Shown one piece after another: positions 1 through 11,025 of a DNA stretch of 64,000 nt. Location of the stretch: assembly GCF_016920785.2 (NCBI RefSeq), contig NW_024609846.1, positions 108,862,831 to 108,926,830 on the forward strand. The letters are read 5' to 3'. The notes under the pieces were generated by a model, which did no database searches, was not told the DNA's origin, and saw only the letters and a list, made by a program, of their open reading frames with translations. Within the stretch, counting starts at the first letter, position 1. The number at the start of each line of letters is the position of its first letter. The position numbers were made by a program, and so were the translations under genes. Origin of the DNA: Ixodes scapularis. Taxonomy: Eukaryota > Arthropoda > Arachnida > Ixodida > Ixodidae.

Positions 1-378
1 AACCAGCGCAAGGATCACCACATCAACCGTGAGTTCGGCATCATACGGAAAATTAAGTACGGTTGCATTACCAGTCTGTGACGACACTCTAAAACCTGTG
101 CTCAAATACTAGTTATTGTGATATTCGAGCGGCGCAGGTACTGACGCGTTCGTGACCGAGTTATAGTCAGTTACAGGTTAAGAAGGTAGCGGCAAATGCC
201 CCTCAAAGGGAATCAGATATCCCTCCGCCACCTTTGCATCCAATAGCGTCCCACCGTTTCCGTGACGTCGCGGACAACGCGCGAGGAGGGTCTTGCCTTT
301 CTGTACATATTTGATTTATCTTTCGACTTTAACTTAGCATTGTGGAAGCCACGAGAGGGAGATTAGAGTTCTCCCCCA

Positions 379-505
379 CCGACGGAAACAAATACGACTT
401 TCGGGGATTAGCTTCCCCCCCGATGGATACAAAGGCTGCTTTCAGGGGCTCGGTTCCCTCTCCGATGAATACAAAGGTCGCTTTTTTAAAAAGTGGGATC
501 GTAGA
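379..505. repeat. Three diverged copies of a 41-42 bp tandem repeat
   Basis: Copies begin at 379, 420 and 462 with CCGACGGAAACAAA, CCGATGGATACAAAG and CCGATGAATACAAAG, followed by a TTTC-rich stretch. The unit repeats the same reading frame in both strands, so the open frames over it are probably a by-product of the repeat. Nothing indicates a function. Confidence 0.6.
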
Positions 506-766
506 CAAGTGGGAATCCATTGAAGCGGAACAAGGAGCGTTTCCAGTGAACTCTTCTTTCGACTGCGGAGAGATTTCAAACGGGCGCATCACACTTGTGG
601 GAGGAGCTTCTCCTACCTTCTTGACTTGTAACCGACTATAGCATCACACGAGTTTGAAAGGTAGTACGGTATTTAAATTCCGGTGGCTTAGTTTATTTAT
701 TTATATATATGTATATATATATTTTTTTTTGCGAGGCGTCTTATTTGGAAGGTTAAGGCTAGCGCA

Positions 767-805
767 TATATAAAAAGGAGCGTAGCGCCCTGTTTCGGGT
801 CAGTC
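767..805 (+). promoter_or_regulatory. TATA box plus initiator-like core promoter
   Basis: TATATAAAAA at 767-776 is followed by TCAGTC at 800-805, so the A of the initiator-like motif is 35 bases from the first T of the TATA box. That is close to arthropod Pol II core promoter geometry. A GC-rich stretch separates the two. No gene or retroelement body can be recognised downstream, so this could be the promoter of a decayed LTR or a chance match. Confidence 0.35.
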
Positions 806-1771
806 TACCTTCTGTCGCAAGATTTACGTACACAATTTGTATGAGTTACAGTGACGAGTTTATGTTTTTGATGAATTTTGCATTCGTGCACATGATTTAG
901 TGACAATAGGTTATTGAACGCTAACATTTGTTTCCCTCTGTACGCGTTTTGCACTATATTACGCATGAGTGAATCTCGCATCTCCTAAGAGCAATTGTGG
1001 CTTAGCAAATTTTATACAATTTAATTTACACCAATGCATGGACATACAAACGCTTGTTATTTTTACACGTCTAGCTGAATTCACCTGATTTCTACTATAT
1101 ATTTAGGATTGTACTATCATGAAAATTTTGTTGGGCAAGTAACCACAGCACTCACCACGGATCTTCCACGATCTGGTTGAAATCCTCTGCACCACGTCAC
1201 TGTCTTCGCATCGTGAAGAATGCTTAGAACACCCACGAACAAACAAAACTGTCATTTTTGTTTAAAGGTACGACACCTGATCTTTTCAAGAACAAATCTC
1301 CAGAAAAAACAATGGAAACGCTCGCCCACTGACATTATCTTGAGCGTCGAATTTCTCTACATTCGTGTAAACATATTTAGGTTGACGATGTGCTGGCCTC
1401 GGTTATAGCAACGTGTTGCCTCATGCCGCCAGAGTGAGCGATCCTGTTTCATGTTCCTTGCCTTCATTTTGTTAAAGGCCAAAAATGACCAGAAGGATGA
1501 TGTCCGGCGCTGCGTTTCTGCTAGAGTGGCTACATTGTCTGTTTGGTATCTTTGACTCAAAGGTGCATTAGGCCATTTGTGAAAAATACAAGATGCCTCG
1601 CGTGATCTCCAGCACGCGTCTCATTATTTGTCTGTGCGCATATTCTACCTGGCACGGTGGAGAGCGAGAGGAATAAAGAAGGTAACTCAGGAAAGAAGGG
1701 AGAGATTCAAAATACCGAAAATAAAACGGCGGATTATCGAAACGCCAAAAGTCTAAACATTGTAAAATTAA

Positions 1772-1825
1772 GAGAAGGCAGAAGGCACATTTTATGTTGA
1801 GAAGGCGGAAGGCACATTTTATGTT
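1772..1825. repeat. 27-bp tandem duplication
   Basis: Two adjacent 27-base copies (1772-1798 and 1799-1825) of a GAGAAGGC..ACATTTTATGTT unit differ at one base. It looks like a recent slippage duplication. Confidence 0.75.
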
Positions 1826-3060
1826 CGTTCATATAAGATAGCAATTGCTTGTTTATTGCAGTTCAAACTGATAGATTAATTGCGTGTCATTTCTCGCCAA
1901 AAAGGCCAAGACGTCTATTTTGTGAATGTTTTTTGTTTATCATTTCCCAGGTTAGTTGTGTCTTGTGAGAAGAGTAGTTTCAAAAATGTGTGATATGTAC
2001 ACCCCTCGTATTTGCACTTCAATTGGCAGGACCTAAAGAGCGGCAAGCTGCTTTACCTTGATAGCGAAACTATCCACATCACCTTTGTAGTGCGCAGACA
2101 GTTCTAACTTCTGTACTCCACTCCATAATGAATGGCATTGGTGGAACATGCAACCATGCACTTTCGACGACGATAGAAGTGTGTGAGCTGCGTTGATTGC
2201 TGCATTCAAAGTACGTGCTCAGAATCTTCGAATTTAATGCAAGTCATAGGTCTGCACCAAAATTAATCACTTCTTTGAAGAGCACTTTGTGAGCCACTTA
2301 GGTTTGTCTCGTCACGAGGCAGTAGAAAAGAGGAGTCACGCGGCAGTGGACAAAAAAACATGAATTGTGTGCATCTTTTCGATGAGCGGCGAATCCATCA
2401 ACCGCATTGTAGCGCTGGTCAGCCGCCTCAAATTGTCGTCTGCAAAAAAAAAAAAAAAAAGTAGTAAACGAGCTCCATCTCCCCATTTGCAGTAGCATCG
2501 AAGTCCTGAACTCACATTGGATGATGAGCTGCTGTGATGGTTCGCGTGGACAGTCCTCTTTTCTCGCCGGTCCCACCAACTGGCGCAAGGCTTCGTTGCT
2601 TGGATACGTGCTACCTCGAAAACGCTGCTACACTAGCCGGGACTTGGTGTACAATCTTCACGGGATCCTCGCTTTGAACATGTCGTAAGAGCCCTCATAT
2701 CTCTCTTCTCGAACAAGAAGAACCGTAACACTGCAGACATCCGGGCGTAACGTCAATGAGGCATTGTTTTCAAAAAATTGTATGAATGTCTTTTGTGTCA
2801 TGGTCGGGAATCAGTCGGTCTTAGCACTCATTTTGTTTTTCACACCTCCAGTAGTGCCTTGTACTCATTTTTTTGTCGAGCATATACAGAAAACCATCAA
2901 ATTCCCAGCTAAAATTTGTTTTGTTTTTCTTTTGGGAACATAAGACAACCACGGCGGCGTTCGTTCCGTTCGTACGCCACCAAACAAACTAATGTCGCGC
3001 AGAGCTCAATATGACGGAGGCTTATTGCGGAGAAGGCGCCGTGTAACTGAGCTTTCGGTT

Positions 3061-3101
3061 GCACGTCAAAAGATCCTCAGGTGGTCGAAATTAATCCTCA
3101 G
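3061..3101 (+). repeat. SINE-like conserved-domain fragment
   Basis: The stretch contains CTCAGGTGGTCGAAATTAAT, which resembles a 'CCCAGGTGGTCGAAATTAATCC' block I know from invertebrate, including tick, SINE-type repeats. Only the block is present, with no clear tRNA-related head or tail, so it is a relic. Identification is from memory of the motif. Confidence 0.4.
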
Positions 3102-3389
3102 TTTAGGTAAATGGTCAGCTAGAACGATAGGGACAAAACACAGACAGAGAGAAACAGAGACATACACACCGCTGACTATCAACTAAGACTATATTTCTTC
3201 TTCATCACTTCGACCCATAGATTCACACCTAAAGTAATGCCAATGAATCATCTTAAACCCTTAAATTACACTACTAAATTAAAATACAAAAAACTAAGAT
3301 TAATTAATTAATTACATTAAATTACTAAATTTTGGTCACTAACACCTTCCTGATCTAACCGACATACCACCACCGACCACATTTCCCTC

Positions 3390-3842
3390 TTATTCCCTTT
3401 CACGGGGCCGTGCCACACTGCAAAACTGTTTTTCTTTCTTGCTGACCAAGATGGCGGGCATGCTTACGCAGTCATCAGCGGCTTGCTCAATGGCCAGGGC
3501 CTCGAGAATCTCGCGCGCACTTGCATTTCTGTGTCTGTTAATAATGGAGACGCTGCTAAAACTGGGCGTGCATCCACACGTGCGGCAATGGGCTGCAAGG
3601 TGCCCAGCTCCCGTGCCCTGCACCGAAGCCGCGTGCTCCCTGACTCTGTCATTTACGCAGCGTCCCGTCTGCCCAATGTAGCAGCTCCCACATGACATTG
3701 GAATCTTGTACACTACACCAGTCTGGCACATGGCGTACTTAGTCCTGTGCGCGGTGTTGCAGGTTGACTGCACCACTGCAATACCATGTGTTTCTTTCTC
3801 ACTGTCTTCAGTATCGCGTGGTAGATATTGCGTGAGAAACAA
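3390..3842 (-). pseudogene. Penelope-like element GIY-YIG endonuclease fragment
   Basis: A 150-codon open frame on the minus strand carries a GIY-YIG nuclease start: VVYKIP about 45 residues in, then CGSCYIGQTGR, with a Cys pair between the two halves as is common in Penelope-like elements (PLEs). In PLEs this nuclease sits C-terminal to the reverse transcriptase and nicks the target for retrotransposition. No RT domain is visible on the minus strand upstream (higher coordinates), so the copy is truncated. It is not the same lineage as the PLE at 44.7-46.5 kb, whose nuclease reads YQVQC..CDASYIGETERK. Function is by family analogy; inactivity is inferred from truncation. Confidence 0.8.
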
Positions 3843-4124
3843 AGGAGCACGCAGGACTTCGCGCTGTTTTTAGGCATTTGTGCAAACAAACTTTGCTCGC
3901 CAGCCCTTGCCTTTTCGCCAAGGTATCGTCCGTCGCGTCTCAGGTCGCCTGATTTTTTATTTGCCTGCTAAAACCGGTTGTACTGACCGTTTCCAACATC
4001 CCTTTTGACACCGAGGTCGGCGCTGCTCATTTTCGCCACACGACTATTGTACAGACACACATCCGCTCTGATGGGATTTTTGAAGATACACCGTTAAAAA
4101 TATTACAGTAAATTTCCATCAGCT
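3843..4124. other. Short unassigned spacer
   Basis: No recognisable coding motif. It may contain the decayed 5' end of the hAT-1 transposase that follows. Confidence 0.4.
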
Positions 4125-5583
4125 TATCAACTGTAAAGGGCCAGCTGTGTGTAGATTTTGTTGTGCCAAGTATGAGTTCCCAAAGGCAATCCCTTTGAGG
4201 CTTCAGACCGCAAGATGTTCAAATTGCCTTCTGGACGTTCGACCTGCTGAGGCATCAGTCAAATGAGCAAGATCGGAACCTGGAATGATGTGTCCCCTCA
4301 AGAAGGAGCCTTTCGGTAATAGGTGCGCGGGCAGAACGTCGACCACCGAAGAACGAAAGCGCGAACTCTGGAAGAGAAACTGTTGGTCCCATCAACCGAG
4401 ATACTTCTATATAAGCATTGGTTGACACAATGACACCGGAGTACCAAAGGAAGCTTGATGACGTGCTCTCACGAGGGATAAATTCTATTGCAACATCTTT
4501 TTCAGTTACGAAAAACAGATACTGGCAAGGAGCGTTCGAGCTTCTCAGTACTGCAGGCGCACCGCCCTCCGAGACCTCGTTATTCGGTTGACTACTCGAG
4601 GTGGAGTACGCCCGAGTGATGACAATGGTAGTACACATAATCAACTCTGCACTTGGTCTCACTATACTCACGGACGGATGGGCGAACGTACGAGGCGAAA
4701 GCATGTTGAACTTCGCGGTGGCCACGCCGAAGTCAATCTTTTACAACGCCGTAAATTCGGCAGTTCACAGGCACATCGGATAATACATCGCAGGAGAACC
4801 TTCAAACGTTATAGAAAAGCTTGGAATAAAAGAGGTTTTTGCACTTGTTACTTGCGAGGCAAACAACATGAAGGCCGAATGGACGATCGTAAGACAACAC
4901 TTTCTGCGGATCACTACTTTGGGATGCTGTGCTCATGGACTAAACTTGACGTTATCGGACTTGTTGAAGTTGGTGACGTTGCAGGAAATCATAAGAACTC
5001 CAATTCGTAATCAACTGCTTTAAGACTGTCACGCGGTTGCGGTCCACTTTGCAAAGACGCAAGAAGAGTGCTATGCTGGAAATCAAACAACACTTAAGTT
5101 ACCAGCTGGAACTCGCCAGGTGAGTATCATGATGCCCCTGAAGCAGGGGGCGTTACTAGGGTAAGCGGCGACGAGGGCGGTGTCCCACAGCACCCCGTTC
5201 CTCCCACCCCCCTTTACTGCCCGCTGCTCCAATCTGAGCGCTGCACCAGGGGCGGTCCTCCTCCCTCCCCCTTGTAACTCCACTGCACTGGAGTGCCTCT
5301 TGAAGAATGAAAAATCTTTACAAAAAAAGGCTGTCGCCACTGCGCTTCAGGTGGGTAGTATATTAAGAACCACCGTGTCAGACGAAGATTACTTTTGGCG
5401 AGATGTGCAGAGCGCTCTCCACGTGTTGGGACCAGTTCATTGCGCTATTTTCTAGGCTGATTCATGCAATGCTTTTCTGAGAAACGTTCGTGAACTACTC
5501 TTGAAAGTAATAAGACAGGTTGAAGAGGTCCTTGCAGACTCTGCCTTGGCAACCAACAAAATGAAAAGAACAGGAGATCGTGA
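4125..5583 (+). pseudogene. hAT-1 transposase pseudogene, N-terminal and central part
   Basis: Reading in several frames gives a recognisable hAT-type transposase. A BED-like finger begins near 4140 (GPAVCRFCCAKYEFP with a second Cys pair). A block LTILTDGWANVRGESMLNF at about 4660-4715 matches the DUF659-type region that carries LTDGW. TTLGCCAHGLNLTLSDLL follows near 4910-4965, and ALECLLKNEKSLQK then DEDYFWRDVQSAL at 5277-5430. Frames change repeatedly, with stops, so it is inactive. The protein is cut at 5583 by element C and resumes at 11032 with the C-terminal dimerisation region. hAT transposases cut and paste their own element through a DDE catalytic core. I could not find the TIRs of this copy. 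Confidence 0.75.
5121..5275. other. About 150-bp insertion inside hAT-1 coding region
   Basis: The hAT reading is broken between the 'TR' of a TRW-type motif (ACTCGCCAGGT, ending 5121) and AACTCCACTGCACTGG from 5276. The inserted stretch starts GAGTATCATGATGCCCC, is C-rich at its 3' side and is flanked by GT dinucleotides. Its left edge reads CAG|GTGAGT, a consensus splice donor, and the right side has a pyrimidine tract, so a retained or cryptic intron is an alternative to a small TE insertion. Confidence 0.45.
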
Positions 5584-5589
5584 TTCCCA

Positions 5590-6700
5590 TACAAAAATGG
5601 TCTATGGTCGGCTATAGAAAATCCTTTGTATGGCCGGCTATAGCAAATTGGCCCAATTAGCTATAGCCGTTTCTATGGCTGTCTATAGCTTTCCCTATGG
5701 TCTCCCCTATAGTTGTCTATAGCTTTTTCAATGGAAATTTCGCTATCGAATTCGGTATGGTTTAGTCTATGGGTCTCTTTAGAAAGGATGCTATAGCCGC
5801 CTATGGCTTTTCTTTTGGTTCCTTTAGCCGCCTACAGCATTTTGTATGGTCTGCTATAGAGATCTCTATGGATCTTTTTAGACACCGTGCTATAGCTGCC
5901 TATGGCTTTTCCTACGGTTTCTTTAGTTGTCTATTGCCCTTTGTATGGTCCGCTATAGCTCATTCTATAGCTCGTCTTATGGTTTTCTATACCCATCGTG
6001 CTACAGCTGCCTATAGAATTTTCTATGGTTCCTTTAGCCGCCTATAGCATATTGTATGGTTTGCTATAGAGATTTCTATGGCTTACTCTATGGATCTTTT
6101 CAGACACCGTGCTATAGCTGCCTATGGCTTTTCCTACGGTTTCTTTAGCCGTCTATTGCCCTTTGTATGGTTCGCTATAGCTCATTCTATAGCTCGCCTT
6201 ATGGTTCTCTATACCCATCGTGCTACAGCTTTCTATAGCATTTCATATGGTCCCTTTAGCCGCCTATAGCATATTGTATGGTTTGCTTTAGAGATCTCTA
6301 TGGCTTACTCTATGGGTCTTTTTAGACACCGTGCTATAGCTGCCTGTGGCTTTTCCTATGGTTTCTTTAGCCGCCTATTGCTCTTTGTATGGTCCGCTAT
6401 AGCTCATTCTAAAGTTCGTCTTATGGTTCTCTATACCCACCGTGCTACAGCTGCCTATAGAATTTTCTATGGTTCCTTTAGCCGCCTATAGCATCTTGTA
6501 TGGTGTGCTGTAGAAATCTCTATGCCTTACTCTATGGATCTTTTTAGACACCGTGCAATAGCTGCCTATGGCTTTTTCTATGATTTCTTTAGCTGCCTAT
6601 TGCTCTCTGTATGGTTTGCTATAGCTTCTTCTCACGTTGCTCTCTCATCTCGTCTTATGAGTCTCTTTACCATCGTGCCATAGCTGCCTGTAGTTTTTCT
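5590..6700. repeat. Left subterminal array of element C with 222-bp higher-order repeat
   Basis: Dozens of CTATAG, CTATGG and CCTATAG motifs are spaced by roughly 37 bases. Superimposed is a 222-base higher-order unit: the block ATGGATCTTTTTAGACACCG or a close variant recurs at 5868, 6090, 6312 and 6534, exactly 222 apart. The repeated open frames across it (5769-6491) are products of the repeat and are not called as genes. Confidence 0.85.
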
Positions 6701-6915
6701 TTTTACCGCAATCGTAAGAAATGTGAAACAAATTATTTGTTGTCACTGGACATCTTAAAAAAAACCTTGTGAGACGTGCCGAACTTCATAGCCCCATCTA
6801 AAACAAAGAGCTAACATTTCAACAAAACAACAACAAAAAACAAATGCACTCACTCAGGTGTTTGCAAAAGCACAGGTAAACAGACACAAGGTATTGTTTT
6901 CAAATCTCCTAGAAG

Positions 6916-7595
6916 TTTATTACACACAGCCCATTCTGTAGACAAGCACACACTAAGCAATCTCTACTATGTGAAGAGGTACTACTGAGCTGTTATACAA
7001 CTGAGAATATTGTAAAGCAAACAAGAACCAAAGGCAATTCCTGGGTAATGTCTAGTCCCCCGGCAGCCGGCCGAATTCCCCCCCCCCCCCTTTCCCCCCG
7101 AAATTCTAATGCCAGTCGCCACTCATTGGCGATGCAATCAGTTTATCAAAAGACGTTTCATCGAGATCGTTTCATCAACACGTGACGTTTATAAACAACT
7201 CAAAATATGTTTTTTTTTGTTTTTTTTTTGTAATGATTTGCCAAGAAGTGGCATGAACGGGTGGGCTGAGTCGGTGAGCACGCGCCTCAGGAATACAGGC
7301 GCGACGAAATGTCCCTGCAGCGTGCAATTCGCGTAACGAGTGCCGACTAAACGTGTGTCCATGAAGCGTCTATCCACGAAAAGGTGTCCATGAAACGTCT
7401 TTTCACAAAACGCAGAGAGAATAAGAATGTCAGTATTCTAACTGCAATTTTCACATGATTTCAGAGAGCTAATGGCAGGCGACTGCGGTAGAATTACGGG
7501 GAAATTATTCTCCCAGCTGTCAGAAGATAGGCACTGCCAGGAGATAGAGACTACAGAACGGTCAATTGGCGCCGAGTAGGTTGCAGCGCACTTAC
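6916..7595 (-). other. Conserved terminal intron and poly(A) module of element C
   Basis: On the minus strand, GTAAGTGCGCTGCAACC at 7595 down to 7579 is a strong splice donor. TTGTCTACAG ending at 6936 is an acceptor, giving a 660-base putative intron, and AATAAA lies at 6921-6916, only 15 bases past the acceptor. The same donor, acceptor and AATAAACTT context recur in elements A1, A2 and, more diverged, B. It looks like the 3' end of a transcript made by the element. Splicing and polyadenylation are predicted from sequence only. Confidence 0.65.
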
Positions 7596-7830
7596 GTTCA
7601 AAATACCGGACTTGAAAGATGTAATCCGAAATATACGTCGACACGGGCACTGCAGACCAACCACTCAAACACAAAACCGAGAAGGAAGGGATCCGTGAAG
7701 ATTCACCACGATGTAGCACAAGCTGTCATTTGCCGAACCGAACACTGAACGCATCACAAGAATGTCTTGGGCTTCTTTGAAGAAATCGCTTGTTGCCGAC
7801 ATACGGGTAGGACTTTTCGATCGGGATACC
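7596..7830 (-). other. Exon-like conserved core of element C
   Basis: This block is homologous to 38761-38970 (A1) and 51860-52080 (A2). Shared landmarks are TGTCGGCAACAAGCGATT, GGCAAATGACAGCTTGTG and GGATTACATCTTTCAAGTCC, the last running into the splice donor. In one minus-strand frame it ends SDYIFQVRYF before the donor; A1 and A2 end TDYLFQVRYC and TDYIFQVRYF in the same place. Frames do not stay open upstream, so a once-coding exon or a conserved untranslated exon are both possible. I recognise no protein family. Confidence 0.55.
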
Positions 7831-8561
7831 TTTTAGCATAGAAGCGAAATCCACAGCAGCCCCGCGGACCGCACGACACGCGAAACTAGGTCCGCAAGCA
7901 GCCTCATTCCGGGATTGGCAGCGGCTATTACGTCATCCGTCAAACCACGTGATCACGCTCCTTCCGTTACATGCGCACAGAGAGCGGAGTGAAGCAATAG
8001 AAAGTCTACGGTTGATTGGTTTGCCGAGTACGCACCTTCTGCAATGCTTTTAGCTTAGGAAGAGAGAGAAAAATTGAAAAGCAGAGCTCCTTCAAGGCCA
8101 GAATGGGGGTGCGATCACAAAGACTAATCCTCAGGGGCATACCAACAATGAACACAGCGAGAGAATGTGTCACTTATATCCTGTTGACAGTTCGAGCCAA
8201 GGTTGATAGTGCAGTGGATGCTATGTGTGGACTTGGGCTTAAGGCAGGTGCCGTGTCCAGCGTTATCACCAGCTTCGAGACAGTTGTCACGGGACCCTAA
8301 CCGGAGACATGATTGGCCTCAAACACGCATACCGTCTACTCTGCTGTCACTACCGAGTGAACAGGACAGCTCCATGAAGGCCCCCCAGCTTTTGGACTTC
8401 TTTCTAAAGCTGCACTTCCCAGAAGTGACCCAAAACGAGGCATGTTTGAAGATATCATATTTTACGCCTTTTAGCCCACATTCTAATTCATAATGAATAA
8501 TTAATGGCGAATACTTTCTCTTTGCGCAGGATGTCCACAAACAAATAAATAAATAAATATA

Positions 8562-8596
<35 letters not shown>

Positions 8597-8941
8597 CCAA
8601 GCATTTTTGAATTATGTGTACACTGTTAGGTTCGCATTTTTAAACGTCAATTTTGGGAATCTTTGCATCGTAGTGGCATCTATGATTGAGCGGTTTAAGA
8701 AATTTGTGCCGTGATACGTTTTTCATCCGTGAGTTCAGTCTATATCACTGCTATCAATTACAATCTCTGAGCACCATGATGACTCATGGTGGGGATGTGT
8801 GCTCCAAGAAGCTCCAATGAGTTTAATGTCTCATAATTTAAAGAAAAAGAAGAAAAATTAGCCACAGCGCTTGCTGATTTGTTGAATTCGCAGAACAGAA
8901 AGATAATAGGACGCACCTAGGGTAGCGCGTGCCTAATGATA
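7831..8941. other. Element C interior, unassigned
   Basis: No recognisable coding motif. It contains a (TAAA)n/(TA)n stretch with a T-run at about 8545-8596. The 94-96 codon open frames at 8016-8493 overlap in different frames and match nothing I know. Confidence 0.45.
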
Positions 8942-9932
8942 TTAATTTTTTTTTTCGGCTGTTATTTTTGTATATTTCGCCGTTCTCGACATGGGCGTTG
9001 ACAGACATTGCACCGCTGCTTACGCCCCTGCTGGGGTAAGCTTTTTTGTTGTCACGACACTCTATCGCGCTATAGGCGCGTCGATTTAACGCTCATGAAG
9101 TCTCGGGAGAACTGTGAATTGTTTAGTCAGTGCAACGACGCAGCAATCGCGAAATGAGAGACGACTGCGTGGGACTCTCGAGCGTGGGATTCTCGAGCAT
9201 CGTTAACTTCCTGATGATGCAGGGCGCTGCTTTGTCGTTGAGATTCTTTGTCCTGCGAACGCCGGCGAAAACGTTCCAGTGCTCGGCGTACCCTAGGCAG
9301 CAGCGCCTGTCAGCGACCGCCCGCGCAGCATCGCAACCTTTCTGGAGCCTACTGGCAGTCTGCGAGCGCCGACGATTTATCGTTGCGACTTGAATGGAAG
9401 CATTTTATGAACTCCTGCGGTGAACATGAAACACCGCGAACATGAACTCCCGCGAACATAATCCCCGCGACGGCGAACCGCCGGCGCTCGCAGACGGAGG
9501 GTTCCGATGCTGTGCGAACGGTTGTTGGAGGACGCTGCGTAGGGTATACGCCGGGCGCTGGAACGGCTTCGAAGCCATTCGAAGGGCAAAGGATTCGCGA
9601 CGAACAAGTAGTGTCTTGCATCTTCAGTAAGCTAACGGGGCTCGAGAGTCCCAAGCTTACATTTCCACAGAGCGAGCGCGGCCGGCCATATCGAGGCGCA
9701 GTCAGCACTCGCGTCGCGATTGCTACGTCGTTGCTCTGCCTACACCGATGACATGTGCACCGGCATTCGAAACCGCCCTCTCGACACTTTATACGAGTCC
9801 AATACACGGCTTTATAGCGCGATAAACCGTCGTGACAAGAGTAAAGCTCACCTCTGTAGTGGCGTAAGCAGCGTTCTTGACGCCGCGTCGAGAACGACGA
9901 AATATACACAAAAAAAAAAAAAAAAAAATTAA
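8942..9932. repeat. Nearly 1-kb palindromic (foldback) element inside element C
   Basis: The left arm from about 8946 (T-run, TGTATATTTCGCCGTTCTCG, later GCAACGACGCAGCAATCGCG near 9140 and GGGACTCTCGAG near 9171) is matched in inverse order by the right arm (GAGAACGACGAAATATACAC near 9890, CGCGATTGCTACGTCGTTGC near 9720, CTCGAGAGTCCC near 9640). The centre is near 9435. TTAA flanks both ends (8942-8945, 9929-9932), but the flanks are AT-rich, so the TTAA duplication is only suggestive. Long open frames on both strands are palindrome artefacts. Confidence 0.7.
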
Positions 9933-10289
9933 ATATATTTAACACAGCAGGCAGAAAGAAATACAAACATGGCAGGGACACGGACAACGTAGAAGGCGCG
10001 CTACGAAATACATATACTTACTAAATACACTGGAAACGACAGATAATTAGAGCTAAAAAACGGAAGATTGAGATGACGTCAACGCCGAAATAAGGCAATG
10101 CGCAGGGAAAGCAGCCGGCAAAACTGCAATAGCCCTATAGGCAGCTATGGACGCTTTTGTAATCGCGGGCGTATAACCTGTTAACCTGGCATGCGCCCCG
10201 ATCGAGCGCATGAATGACTCTCTTCCACTTTCGTACATCTGCAGTAAAAAAAAAAAAAAAAAAAGAGGGTCGCGGGCTTATAGCCTAAG

Positions 10290-11025
10290 CAAACCAGTGA
10301 GCCGACTGAAAAAATTGGATGGTCGCGAGTCTATAGCTCGGGAGACATACATCCCTCTATAGCCGGCTAAAGTACATTGTAAGGTCGGAGGCTATAGCAT
10401 TGGTGACATAGAACACTTTTGAGTCGGCTAAAGAAAATTCAATGGTCGCGATTCTATAGATTTAGGGACATACACCACTTTATAGTCGGCTAAAGCACAT
10501 TGAATGGTCGGAGGCCTATAGCTTTGGTGACATAAAACGCTATAAAGACGGCTAAAGAAAGTTCGATGGTCGCGAGTCTATAGATTTAAGGACATACACC
10601 ACTCTATAGCCGGCTAAAGAACATTGAAAGGTCAGAGGCCTATAGCTTTGGTGACATAAAACGCTATAGAGTAGGCTAAAGAAAATTTAATGGTCGCGAT
10701 TCTACAGATTTAGGGACATACACCACTCTATAGCCGGCTAAAGCACATTCAATAGTCGCGAATCTATAGCATCAAGGACATACATATTTCTATAGCTCGC
10801 TAAAGAATATTGAATAGTCGCGAGTCTATAGCTGCGTAGTCATAAATTATTCTATAGCCAGGTATAGAAATCGGAATGGTCGAGATTCTAAAGCTTTGAA
10901 GACATACATTTTCCTATAGGTGGCTATAGCGTGTTTTATGGTTTCTAATGGCTGACCATAGAGGGCCATAGAAGGTGATAGCTCACCATAGGATTTTCTA
11001 TAGACGTCCATAGATCATTTTTGTA
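10290..11025. repeat. Right subterminal array of element C, about 62-bp units
   Basis: Units of about 62 bases repeat GGTCG..TCTATAG..GGACATAC or GTGACAT..CTATAG..GGCTAAAG. Two variants alternate (TCGCGA- and TCGGAGG-type starts near 10322, 10385, 10446, 10508, 10571, 10632, 10694), giving a dimer of about 124 bases. The array ends with denser CTATAG/CCATAG motifs next to the terminal inverted repeat. Confidence 0.8.

Larger units (their letters stand above)
1..3389. other. No gene recognised; mixed low-complexity DNA
   Basis: I see no supported coding region here. The open frames are short, lack recognisable motifs and overlap low-complexity tracts. What can be seen is a 41-42 bp tandem repeat near 380-500, a TA-rich tract near 690-730, a core-promoter-like stretch at 767-805, a 27-bp tandem duplication at 1772-1825, an A-run at about 2443-2460 and a SINE-like fragment at 3061-3101. 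The neighbour downstream is a Penelope-like remnant. Confidence 0.5.

Noticed and set aside
5769..6491. Repeated open frames with the motif MDLFRHRAIAAYGFSYGFF
   Set aside because: They follow the 222-bp DNA repeat exactly and are interrupted by the same stop each time. The DNA array explains them.
9349..9987. 212-codon minus-strand open frame
   Set aside because: It lies across the 1-kb palindrome, includes translated homopolymer runs and shows no domain.
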